From: Pseudomonas gingeri
GTDB taxonomy: Bacteria > Pseudomonadota > Gammaproteobacteria > Pseudomonadales > Pseudomonadaceae
DNA length: 64,000 bases
NCBI RefSeq assembly: GCF_013385425.1
Contig: NZ_JACAQA010000009.1
Coordinates: forward strand, 165,750-229,749
Direction of reading: 5' to 3'
The translations under genes and the position numbers were made by a program. This document shows positions 1 to 7,054 of this stretch, piece by piece. Under the pieces are notes generated by a model. The model searched no databases, was not told the origin of the DNA, and worked only from the letters and a program-made list of their open reading frames with translations. The first letter of the stretch is position 1. Every line of letters starts with the position of its first letter.

Positions 1-596
1 TCGGCGATGGCGACCATCACCACGTTGCCGCTGGCGATCAGGTCGACCTGCTTGGCCAGGTACGCGGCGATAGTGGTGTTGTTGTCCTCGAAGCGCTTGA
101 TGGTCACGCCTTCGGGGGCCACGGCGGTCAGCTCGATGTCCTCGATGGCGCCACGGGTGACACTGATGGTCTTGCCCTTGAGATCGGCCAGGCCGTTGAT
201 CGGCGCGTCCGGCGGACCGAACACCGCGAGGTAGAAGGGCGCATAGGCCCGGGAAAAGTCGATGACCTTCTCCCGCTCCGGGTTCTTGCCGAGGCTGGAA
301 ATCACCAGGTCGACCTTGCCGGTGGTGAGGAACGGAATGCGATTGGTGCTGTTGACCGGGGTCAGTTCCAGCTTGACCTTGAGTTGTTCGGCCAGCAGCT
401 TCGCGGTGTCGATGTCCAGGCCACGGGGTTTCATGTCCGGGCCCACCGAGCCGAACGGCGGGAAGTCCTGGGGCACGGCGACCTTGAGGGTGCCACGGGC
501 GATAATGTCGTCCAGGCCATTGGCGTGGGCGGGGGCCTGGCTCAGCATCAGGCTGGCCAGCAAGGCAGTGAGCAGGGCGCTGCGGCGTTTGGTCAT
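1..596 (-). CDS. Amino-acid-type ABC transporter substrate-binding protein (partial, C-terminus off window)
   Basis: Reading the complement from the ATG at 596 gives an open frame that runs off the left edge. It begins with a Sec-type signal peptide (MTKRRSALLTALLASLMLS, cleavage near AHA-N) and continues with the typical start of a family 3 solute-binding protein: DDIIARGTLKVAVPQDFPPF, then a lobe with NRIPFLTTGKVDLVISS. This is the pattern of periplasmic binding proteins for polar amino acids, in which the substrate sits between two lobes and is handed to an ABC permease. The substrate cannot be told from the sequence. The gene diverges from a FadR-type regulator at 848, which may control it. 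About 198 residues are visible of a usual 260 or so, so the C-terminal part and any permease genes lie outside the window. Confidence 0.85.
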   Translation of the reverse strand, partial: MTKRRSALLTALLASLMLSQAPAHANGLDDIIARGTLKVAVPQDFPPFGSVGPDMKPRGLDIDTAKLLAEQLKVKLELTPVNSTNRIPFLTTGKVDLVISSLGKNPEREKVIDFSRAYAPFYLAVFGPPDAPINGLADLKGKTISVTRGAIEDIELTAVAPEGVTIKRFEDNNTTIAAYLAKQVDLIASGNVVMVAIA

Positions 597-706
597 GGCA
601 ACTCTCCGAATCCAGAAGGCAATCTCTGTCCGGGGCAGTGCACAGCCCATGCCACACTTGCCCCAAGCCGTGCCCCCGCTGCTGTGGCAGGGTTTTTCAT
701 GGTCTT

Positions 707-721
707 ACTGGTCTGAACAGT
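707..721. promoter_or_regulatory. Candidate GntR/FadR-type operator
   Basis: ACTGGTCTGAACAGT is a short inverted repeat (ACTG...CAGT around a 7-base centre) in the 251-base divergent region between the binding-protein gene and the FadR-type regulator. FadR-subfamily operators often contain GGT...ACC or TGGTnnnACCA half sites, and this one matches only partly (GGT present, ACC replaced by ACA). Placement is suitable for control of both genes. The assignment is an inference. The rest of the intergenic stretch (597-847) shows no other clear signal. Confidence 0.25.
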
Positions 722-847
722 TGCGGGGCTTTCGCACCCTTATCGAGCATGGGTTCGCGGCGTTGAACCAGCGCTGGGCGTGACTTGCCGGATCTTGCCA
801 ATAGCTTTACAACTAGCGCTTTCCCGGACTGACAGCTGAAAAAAACG

Positions 848-1549
848 ATGAATTCGATCTCCCGCGCCGTCCCGGAAGTGGCGCTGCAAGCTATTCGCAA
901 ACTGATTGCCGACGAGGGTTTCGGCCCGGGGGACGTGCTGCCTTCGCAGCGCGACCTGGCGCTGCGCCTGGGGGTGAGCCGGGCGTCGCTGCGCGAGGCA
1001 TTGTCGTCCCTGAGTGCCCTGGGAGTGATCAGCGTGCAACCGGGCAAGGGCGTCTTCGTGCAGGCGCCGGTGGAGTTGGCGCCTGCGGCCGGTGGCCTGG
1101 CCTGGCCGTTCGCGGCCCAGGCCTCGGCGGAGGATATCTTCCAGTTGCGCTATGCCCTGGAGGGTTTTGCCGCCGGCCTGGCGGCGGTGACCTTGACCGC
1201 CGATGAGCTGGATGCCTTGCAGGACAACGTCGAGGCCTTGCGGCTGGAGCTCAAGGCCGGGGATTTCGAGGCGGCCGCGCGGCTGGATTTCGATTTTCAC
1301 CGACGCATCCTGCTGGCCAGCGGTAACCAGGCCATGGCCGGTATCCTCAGTGCCAGCGCCGAGCTGTTCCTGGAAAGCCAGAAACTGCCGTTCATCCGGG
1401 CGGAGCGGGCCATGGAAACCTGGCAGGAGCACCGCAAGATCCTCCGCGCCTTGGCGCGTCGCGCCTCGGGGCCGGCACAAAAGGCAATGCAGGAACATGT
1501 GCGCAATGCCGCCCTGCGCACCGGTATTGCCTTCGTCACGCCCGGCTGA
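848..1549 (+). CDS. FadR-subfamily GntR transcriptional regulator (FCD domain)
   Basis: The 233-residue protein has an N-terminal winged helix-turn-helix (about residues 10-75; motifs GDVLPSQRDLALRLGVSRAS and LREALSSLSALGVISVQPGK) and a C-terminal all-helical FCD ligand domain (about 95-225). The FCD signature DFHRRILLASGN and the histidine in EHRKILRAL are where these regulators hold a metal that helps bind a small organic acid. Length is normal for the subfamily. It is transcribed divergently from the binding-protein gene ending the left edge, the usual arrangement of a local regulator with its transporter. No strong ribosome binding site precedes the ATG (only an A-rich run), so a slightly later start cannot be excluded. 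The effector is unknown. Confidence 0.85.
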   Translation: MNSISRAVPEVALQAIRKLIADEGFGPGDVLPSQRDLALRLGVSRASLREALSSLSALGVISVQPGKGVFVQAPVELAPAAGGLAWPFAAQASAEDIFQLRYALEGFAAGLAAVTLTADELDALQDNVEALRLELKAGDFEAAARLDFDFHRRILLASGNQAMAGILSASAELFLESQKLPFIRAERAMETWQEHRKILRALARRASGPAQKAMQEHVRNAALRTGIAFVTPG

Positions 1550-1630
1550 CCGTTGGTATTTGTGTGCGGGGGCCGTATTGGCTATACCCAAACTGATCAT
1601 TTGTCATAGTTAGACTCAATCAACTGCGGC

Positions 1631-1659
1631 TTCCTGTACGTAGGAAGGACGGCTATGAT
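1631..1659 (+). promoter_or_regulatory. Candidate trxA promoter with inverted repeat at -35
   Basis: TATGAT at 1654-1659 makes a good -10 box, 40 bases before the trxA start. The -35 position 17 bases upstream (TTCCTG at 1631) is poor, but it forms the left half of the inverted repeat TTCCT-GTACGT-AGGAA (1631-1646). A poor -35 overlapped by a dyad suggests an activator or repressor site. This is inferred from spacing only. Confidence 0.35.
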
Positions 1660-1698
1660 GGGCAACGTTTTTTTTGGCTTACAAATCCGGAGACTTCC

Positions 1699-2028
1699 AT
1701 GAGCAGCGATCTGATCAAACACGTTAGCGACGCTAGCTTCGACGCTGATGTACTCAAGGCCGAGGGCGCTGTACTGGTCGACTACTGGGCTGAATGGTGC
1801 GGTCCCTGCAAGATGATCGCCCCTGTGCTGGACGAAGTTGCCGAGACCTACAAAGGCAAGCTGACTATCGCCAAGCTGAACATCGATGAAAACCAGGAAA
1901 CCCCGGCCAAGCACGGCGTGCGTGGTATCCCGACCCTGATGCTGTTCAAGAACGGCGAGATTGCCGCGACCAAGGTCGGCGCACTGTCCAAGTCGCAACT
2001 GACCGCGTTCCTCGACGCTCACCTGTAA
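1699..2028 (+). CDS. trxA: Thioredoxin 1
   Basis: A 109-residue cytoplasmic thioredoxin. The redox motif WCGPC is intact with cysteines 34 and 37, inside the canonical [19 protein letters not shown], and the cis-proline loop RGIPTLM is present. It reduces disulfides in ribonucleotide reductase, methionine sulfoxide reductase, peroxiredoxins and other clients using electrons from thioredoxin reductase. Length and motifs match the E. coli enzyme almost exactly. The start is preceded by a GGAG-type ribosome binding site. It lies just upstream of rho, the same order as in E. coli, but a strong terminator separates the two, so they are separate transcription units. Confidence 0.98.
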   Translation: MSSDLIKHVSDASFDADVLKAEGAVLVDYWAEWCGPCKMIAPVLDEVAETYKGKLTIAKLNIDENQETPAKHGVRGIPTLMLFKNGEIAATKVGALSKSQLTAFLDAHL

Positions 2029-2041
2029 GGTCGGCATCGGC

Positions 2042-2073
2042 AAAAAAGGCCCCGCAAATAGCGGGGCTTTTTT
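2042..2073 (+). terminator. Intrinsic terminator after trxA
   Basis: A 7-bp G+C stem GCCCCGC (2049-2055) / GCGGGGC (2061-2067) with the loop AAATA is followed by a T-run (2068-2073) and preceded by an A-run (2042-2047). The symmetry means it could also terminate in the other direction, but only trxA reads into it. Confidence 0.93.
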
Positions 2074-2272
2074 CGTTGTCAGGGGCTAGACGTTCACAAT
2101 TGCAGGTGTTACATTCGGCCCCGCACTGGTTTCTCCACTGCCCCCTGCAAGCCGTCGCCGACGCTCTCCTTTTCGAACAAGTACGCGATCCTGTCGCCTT
2201 CTCTGCGGCGCGGCCTCATTAAGCCAAAAGCTTAATTTCTCCCCCCTCCATAAATGATTACGTCATTCCTAT
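2074..2272 (+). promoter_or_regulatory. rho upstream/leader region
   Basis: About 200 bases between the trxA terminator and the rho start have no coding sequence. The stretch 2105-2215 is rich in pyrimidines and C, which is the kind of RNA that Rho itself binds. Near the start are two small dyads: ATTAAGC-CAAAA-GCTTAAT (2218-2236) and AATGA-TTACG-TCATT (2253-2267). E. coli rho is autoregulated by attenuation in its leader, so a similar role is plausible here but is inferred. No convincing Shine-Dalgarno sequence precedes the rho ATG. Confidence 0.35.
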
Positions 2273-3532
2273 ATGAATCTGACTGAACTCAAGCAAAAGC
2301 CGATTACCGAACTGCTCGAATTGGCCGAACAGATGGGCATAGAAAATATGGCCCGTTCGCGCAAGCAGGATGTGATTTTCTCCCTGCTGAAAAAGCACGC
2401 GAAAAGCGGCGAGGAAATCTCCGGTGATGGCGTGCTGGAGATCCTCCAGGACGGCTTCGGCTTCCTCCGCTCTTCGGATGCCTCCTACCTGGCCGGCCCG
2501 GACGACATCTACGTCTCGCCGAGCCAGATCCGCCGCTTCAACTTGCGCACCGGTGACACCATCGTCGGCAAGATCCGTCCGCCGAAGGAAGGTGAGCGTT
2601 ATTTCGCTCTGCTCAAGGTCGACACGATCAACTTCGATCGTCCGGAAAACGCGAAGAACAAGATTCTCTTCGAGAACCTGACGCCGCTGTTCCCGACCGT
2701 GCGCATGAAGATGGAAGCCGGTAACGGTTCCACCGAAGACCTCACCGGTCGCGTGATCGACCTCTGTGCGCCGATCGGCAAAGGCCAGCGCGGCCTGATC
2801 GTGGCACCGCCGAAAGCCGGCAAGACGATCATGCTGCAGAACATTGCGGCGAACATCACCCGCAACAACCCGGAAGTGCACCTGATCGTCCTGCTGATCG
2901 ACGAGCGTCCGGAAGAAGTGACCGAAATGCAGCGCACCGTGCGCGGCGAAGTGGTCGCCTCGACGTTCGACGAGCCGCCAACCCGTCACGTGCAAGTGGC
3001 CGAAATGGTCATCGAGAAGGCCAAGCGCCTGGTCGAGCACAAGAAAGACGTGGTCATCCTGCTCGACTCCATCACCCGTCTGGCTCGCGCCTACAACACC
3101 GTGATCCCGAGCTCCGGCAAGGTCCTGACCGGTGGTGTCGACGCCCACGCCCTGGAGAAGCCAAAGCGTTTCTTCGGTGCCGCGCGTAACATCGAGGAAG
3201 GCGGTTCGCTGACCATCATCGCCACCGCGCTGGTTGAAACCGGCTCGAAGATGGACGAAGTGATCTACGAAGAGTTCAAGGGTACCGGTAACATGGAACT
3301 GCCCCTGGACCGCAAGATCGCTGAAAAGCGCGTCTTCCCGGCGATCAACATCAACCGTTCCGGCACCCGCCGCGAAGAGTTGCTGACTGCCGACGACGAG
3401 TTGCAGCGCATGTGGATCCTGCGCAAGCTGCTGCATCCGATGGATGAAGTCGCTGCCATCGAGTTCTTGATCGACAAGCTGAAACAGACCAAGACCAACG
3501 ATGAGTTCTTCCTGTCGATGAAACGCAAGTAA
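2273..3532 (+). CDS. rho: Transcription termination factor Rho
   Basis: At 419 residues this matches E. coli Rho in length and closely in sequence. In order it has the N-terminal helical domain ([20 protein letters not shown]), the cold-shock-like primary RNA-binding fold (about 50-130, with FGFLRS and [19 protein letters not shown]), the Walker A motif APPKAGKT (178-185), Walker [17 protein letters not shown], the Q-loop region [13 protein letters not shown], and the R-loop [13 protein letters not shown]. It is the homohexameric ATP-dependent RNA translocase that ends untranslated transcripts. The start is fixed by homology because the expected ribosome binding site is weak. It has its own terminator and is followed by ubiD in the same direction. 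Confidence 0.99.
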   Translation: MNLTELKQKPITELLELAEQMGIENMARSRKQDVIFSLLKKHAKSGEEISGDGVLEILQDGFGFLRSSDASYLAGPDDIYVSPSQIRRFNLRTGDTIVGKIRPPKEGERYFALLKVDTINFDRPENAKNKILFENLTPLFPTVRMKMEAGNGSTEDLTGRVIDLCAPIGKGQRGLIVAPPKAGKTIMLQNIAANITRNNPEVHLIVLLIDERPEEVTEMQRTVRGEVVASTFDEPPTRHVQVAEMVIEKAKRLVEHKKDVVILLDSITRLARAYNTVIPSSGKVLTGGVDAHALEKPKRFFGAARNIEEGGSLTIIATALVETGSKMDEVIYEEFKGTGNMELPLDRKIAEKRVFPAININRSGTRREELLTADDELQRMWILRKLLHPMDEVAAIEFLIDKLKQTKTNDEFFLSMKRK

Positions 3533-3546
3533 GTCGAGCAGGGCCG

Positions 3547-3571
3547 CAAAAGCCGGGGAAACCCGGCTTTT
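3547..3571 (+). terminator. Intrinsic terminator after rho
   Basis: AAAAGCCGGG and CCCGGCTTTT form a stem with a GAAA tetraloop, ending in a T-run. It sits 15 bases beyond the rho stop codon. Confidence 0.92.
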
Positions 3572-3660
3572 TGCTGTCCGGGTGTTGTTCGATTGCGCGG
3601 TATCGGGGCGAACCGGGTAAACTGCCCACCCCGAACGCCACGGATCTACGAGGCTCACGC

Positions 3661-5127
3661 ATGCAGTATCGCGACTTGCGCGACTTTATCAGCGGCCTGG
3701 AACAGCGCGGCGAACTCAAGCGCATCCAGGTTCCGGTGTCCCCTGTCCTGGAAATGACCGAGGTCTGCGACCGCACCCTGCGGGCCAAGGGGCCGGCGTT
3801 GCTGTTCGAGAACCCCACCGGTTTTGATATCCCGGTACTCGGCAACCTGTTCGGCACGCCCGAGCGCGTGGCCCTGGGCATGGGCGCCGAAGCGGTCAGC
3901 GAACTGCGGGAAATCGGCAAGCTGCTGGCTTTCCTCAAGGAGCCGGAGCCGCCCAAGGGGCTCAAGGACGCCTGGTCCAAGCTGCCGATCTTCCGCAAGA
4001 TCATCGCCATGGCGCCGAAGGTGGTCAAGGATGCGCCCTGCCAGGAAATCATCATCGAGGGCGATGACGTCGACCTCGGCAAGTTGCCGGTCCAGCATTG
4101 CTGGCCGGGCGACGTCGCGCCGCTGATCACCTGGGGCCTGACGGTCACCAAGGGGCCGAACAAGGACCGCCAGAACCTCGGCATCTATCGCCAGCAGGTG
4201 ATTGCCCGCAACAAGGTGATCATGCGTTGGCTCAGCCACCGTGGCGGTGCGCTGGATTATCGCGAGTGGTGCGAGAAGTATCCGGGTCAGCCGTTCCCGG
4301 TGTCCGTGGCCCTGGGCGCGGACCCCGCGACCATTCTCGGTGCCGTGACCCCGGTGCCGGACAGCCTCTCCGAATACGCCTTCGCGGGCCTGCTGCGGGG
4401 TAACCGCACCGAGCTGATCAAGTGCCGTGGCAATGACCTGCAAGTGCCGGCGTCGGCGGAAATCGTCCTGGAAGGCGTGATCCATCCGGGGGAAATGGCC
4501 CCGGAGGGCCCTTACGGCGATCACACCGGCTACTACAACGAAGTCGACAGCTTCCCGGTGTTTACCGTGGAACGCATCACCCACCGGATCAAGCCGATCT
4601 ACCACAGCACCTACACCGGTCGGCCACCGGATGAGCCGGCGATTCTCGGCGTGGCGCTGAACGAAGTGTTCGTGCCGATCCTGCAGAAGCAGTTCCCGGA
4701 AATCACCGACTTCTACCTGCCGCCGGAAGGTTGCTCGTACCGCATGGCCATCGTCACCATGAAGAAGTCGTATCCGGGCCACGCCAAGCGCGTCATGTTG
4801 GGTGTCTGGTCGTTTTTGCGACAGTTCATGTATACCAAGTTCGTTATCGTCACCGACGACGATATCAACGCCCGCGACTGGAACGACGTGATCTGGGCCA
4901 TCACCACGCGCATGGACCCCAAGCGCGACACGGTGATGATCGATAACACGCCGATCGACTACCTCGACTTCGCCTCGCCGGTGTCCGGCCTGGGTTCGAA
5001 GATGGGGCTCGATGCCACGCACAAATGGCCCGGCGAGACCACGCGTGAGTGGGGCCGGGTGATCGTCAAGGATGAGGCCGTGACCCGACGGGTCGATGCC
5101 ATTTGGAATCAGTTAGGAATAGATTGA
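3661..5127 (+). CDS. ubiD: 3-octaprenyl-4-hydroxybenzoate decarboxylase UbiD
   Basis: The protein is 488 residues from the ATG at 3661. An in-frame extension to 3571 exists but has no homology to the family and overlaps the region just after the rho terminator. [20 protein letters not shown] aligns with the start of E. coli UbiD, and long blocks are near identical ([44 protein letters not shown]). The enzyme uses prenylated FMN to remove the carboxylate from the polyprenyl-hydroxybenzoate intermediate of ubiquinone synthesis; the glutamate in the SAEIVLEG region and the [12 protein letters not shown] loop belong to the active site. The cofactor-making partner UbiX is not in the window. The stop codon overlaps the next gene's start by one base. 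Confidence 0.97.
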   Translation: MQYRDLRDFISGLEQRGELKRIQVPVSPVLEMTEVCDRTLRAKGPALLFENPTGFDIPVLGNLFGTPERVALGMGAEAVSELREIGKLLAFLKEPEPPKGLKDAWSKLPIFRKIIAMAPKVVKDAPCQEIIIEGDDVDLGKLPVQHCWPGDVAPLITWGLTVTKGPNKDRQNLGIYRQQVIARNKVIMRWLSHRGGALDYREWCEKYPGQPFPVSVALGADPATILGAVTPVPDSLSEYAFAGLLRGNRTELIKCRGNDLQVPASAEIVLEGVIHPGEMAPEGPYGDHTGYYNEVDSFPVFTVERITHRIKPIYHSTYTGRPPDEPAILGVALNEVFVPILQKQFPEITDFYLPPEGCSYRMAIVTMKKSYPGHAKRVMLGVWSFLRQFMYTKFVIVTDDDINARDWNDVIWAITTRMDPKRDTVMIDNTPIDYLDFASPVSGLGSKMGLDATHKWPGETTREWGRVIVKDEAVTRRVDAIWNQLGID

Positions 5128-6095
5128 TGCGTGTGACCTTGCAGCCGTCCGGCGCCGTGCTTGAGATACGGCCCGGCGAGCGGATTCTCGACGGTGCCCG
5201 GCGCCTGGGCTATGACTGCCCGCAGAGCTGTCGCAACGGCAACTGCCATGTGTGCGCCGCGCTGCTGGTGGAAGGGCGGGTCGTGCAGGCCGGTGACGTG
5301 CGTGACCACGGCGAGTTCTACACTTGTATTGCCGAACCCCTGGAAGACTGTGTGGTGCTCTGGGATGGCGTGCTCGCGCAAGGAGAACTGCCGGTGCGCA
5401 AGTTGGCCTGTCAGTTGATCGAATGCGCCGAGATCGGTGGTGATGTCTGGCGCGTGCGCCTGCGCGCGCCGGCGGGCAAGCCGCCGCGTTATCACGCCGG
5501 CCAGTACCTGATGATCGAACGCGACAGCGGCGAGAAGTCGGCATTTTCCCTGGCCTCGGCGCCCCATGCCGGGCGCGATCTTGAGCTGCATGTGCTGGTG
5601 CGCGAAGCCAGTGCCCAGGGTTTGATCGAGCAGTTGCAGCGCAACGGCATGGCGCGGGTCGAACTGCCGTTTGGCGATACCCACCTGGCCCAACTGCCCG
5701 AGGGGCCGCTGGTGCTGATCGCGGCGGGTACCGGCATGGCGCAGATGAGCAGCCTGATCGAGCATTGCCGTTCCAGTGGCTTCCAGTACCCGGTGCACTT
5801 GTACTGGGGCGTGCGCCGGCCCGAGGACTTCTACACGTTGGAGCATTGGGAGGAGTGGAAGCAACTGCCGAACCTGTTCCTGCACAAGGTGGTCAGTGAT
5901 CTGTGTGGCTGGGAAGGGCGTTGCGGGATGCTGCACGAGGCGGTCCGCGAAGACATTGCCGACCTGTCTGGGGTGAGTGTCTATGCCAGCGGCTCGCCGG
6001 CGATGATCTATGCGACGTTGGATGCACTGGTGAACGCCGGGATGGATGCACATCAGATGCGTGCCGATGTGTTTGCCTACGCGCCCAGGCCTTAG
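5127..6095 (+). CDS. 2Fe-2S ferredoxin / NAD(P)H-flavin oxidoreductase fusion protein
   Basis: A 322-residue electron-transfer protein. Residues 1-90 form a plant-type ferredoxin domain with iron-sulfur ligands C35, C40, C43 and C67 (SCRNGNCHVC). Residues 95-190 are the FAD-binding barrel (motif SAFSLASAPHAG), and 195-320 the NAD(P) domain (LVLIAAGTGMAQMSSLIEHC, YWGVRRPEDFY, VYASGSPAMI). Pseudomonas homologues are usually annotated as CDP-6-deoxy-delta-3,4-glucoseen reductase or as an oxygenase reductase; the real partner is unknown. The ATG shares one base with the ubiD stop (TGATG), so translation is coupled. In E. coli the flavin reductase gene fre also follows ubiD, so the pairing is old, although fre has no ferredoxin domain. 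A role in electron supply for ubiquinone or prFMN chemistry is possible but inferred. Confidence 0.9.
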   Translation: MRVTLQPSGAVLEIRPGERILDGARRLGYDCPQSCRNGNCHVCAALLVEGRVVQAGDVRDHGEFYTCIAEPLEDCVVLWDGVLAQGELPVRKLACQLIECAEIGGDVWRVRLRAPAGKPPRYHAGQYLMIERDSGEKSAFSLASAPHAGRDLELHVLVREASAQGLIEQLQRNGMARVELPFGDTHLAQLPEGPLVLIAAGTGMAQMSSLIEHCRSSGFQYPVHLYWGVRRPEDFYTLEHWEEWKQLPNLFLHKVVSDLCGWEGRCGMLHEAVREDIADLSGVSVYASGSPAMIYATLDALVNAGMDAHQMRADVFAYAPRP

Positions 6096-6130
6096 TGCCT
6101 GGCGTTTGATTCTTCTGCGCCTGTTCCATC

Positions 6131-6242
6131 GCCTTCGCGGGCAAGCCCTGCTCCTACAGTACGGCGTCGATTGCAGATTTTGTGTACGACACAGAACTGT
6201 AGGAGCAGGGCTTGTCGGGACGCCGCGCCGCCGCGAAGAGGG
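6131..6242. repeat. BIME/REP pair, outward-type with one variant arm
   Basis: The left arm CCTTCGCGGGCAAGCC continues into CTGCTCCTACAG. After a 40-base centre, the right arm CTGTAGGAGCAGGGCTTG follows, but then changes to TCGGGACGCCGCGCCGCCGC before GAAGAGG. The centre contains the small dyad TGTGT-ACG-ACACA. It lies between the reductase gene and a convergent gene, the usual position for REP elements. Confidence 0.9.
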
Positions 6243-6264
6243 CTTCAAGACCGCTGCAAATCCC

Positions 6265-6753
6265 TCAGAAACGCACCCCGGCGGTAAGCATCGCCGCATT
6301 AAAACCCAGTAACACCACCTCCGCCGCCACCGGCCCGTAATGCGCGCCGACGGAAGGAATGATCACCGGCGCAACGCCCAGGTGATTCAGCGGGATCTTG
6401 TCGCGATATTCGCCTTTGTATCCCTGAAGTAAGCCACCTGTGACTTTCAGGTACACCGGATAGTTGGCGCTCTCGAATCGTTTACCCGCATAGGCGTAAT
6501 ACGAACGCTGGCTGAACGAGTTGCGAAACGTCGCCGCCCCATAGAGAAACCCCGAGGCGTCATTGCGCTCCAGGCCGATCAGGTCCTGGTGATTATTGTG
6601 GTCCGGGTCCGGTGAGAAGTGACGGGTAACGACGCTGGTTTGCAGGTACCAGAAGCCCTTGTCAGCCGCGTCCGAATCGTTCGACGCCCAGGCGCTGGGC
6701 GCCAGCAGAAACAGGCACAGGGCCTGGATAAGGAGTGATGGGTTCATGGTCAT
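6265..6753 (-). CDS. Small outer-membrane protein of unknown function
   Basis: A 162-residue exported protein with a clear signal peptide (MNPSLLIQALCLFLLAPSAWA), so the mature form is about 135 residues. It is rich in aromatic and glycine residues in alternating patterns (FWYLQTSVVTRHFSPD, SYYAYAGKRF, YKGEYRDKIP) and ends in phenylalanine (AGVRF), a typical C-terminal signal for insertion of a beta barrel into the outer membrane. Similar proteins are common in Pseudomonas and are sometimes labelled sn-glycerol-3-phosphate transporter, a label I see no evidence for. Two ATGs two codons apart are possible starts. It converges on the ubiD-reductase operon across a REP element and diverges from the TonB receptor. 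Confidence 0.75.
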   Translation of the reverse strand: MTMNPSLLIQALCLFLLAPSAWASNDSDAADKGFWYLQTSVVTRHFSPDPDHNNHQDLIGLERNDASGFLYGAATFRNSFSQRSYYAYAGKRFESANYPVYLKVTGGLLQGYKGEYRDKIPLNHLGVAPVIIPSVGAHYGPVAAEVVLLGFNAAMLTAGVRF

Positions 6754-6889
6754 TGGCCCCTGGTGAAACCGTAGCGATTGAAGTAGGCGGCCGTTATACG
6801 TAAGTCCAAATCGGATTATCAGATCGTGGCCTCTGAAATATCTGTAGGGGTTTTCCCGTACGCGATGTTTAGCTTATCGTTATATGATT

Positions 6890-6917
6890 TTGATATTTAA
6901 TTTATTTGTTACATAAC
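6890..6917 (+). promoter_or_regulatory. Candidate promoter of the TonB receptor gene (within the 6754-7054 gap)
   Basis: The 301-base divergent region 6754-7054 has a very AT-rich core (about 6838-6925). Within it TTGATA (6890-6895) and CATAAC (6912-6917) are spaced 16 bases apart. This would leave a leader of about 130 bases. I see no convincing Fur box in the region, so iron control of the receptor is not supported by sequence. The remainder of the leader shows no recognisable riboswitch. Confidence 0.3.
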
Positions 6918-7054
6918 ATTAGGCTATATGCCCATCGGACCACCGGCTTTGTATCTGCCAATCAACACCACAATGACCGACACCGTTCGCCACACGGACC
7001 GATCGTGCGAACTCGGGGCAAGACGCCTCGACCTTGGATTCAAAGGGGAGCGGT

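Noticed and set aside
6754..7054. Possible Fur box before the TonB receptor
   Set aside because: The AT-rich segment has no sequence close to the Fur consensus.
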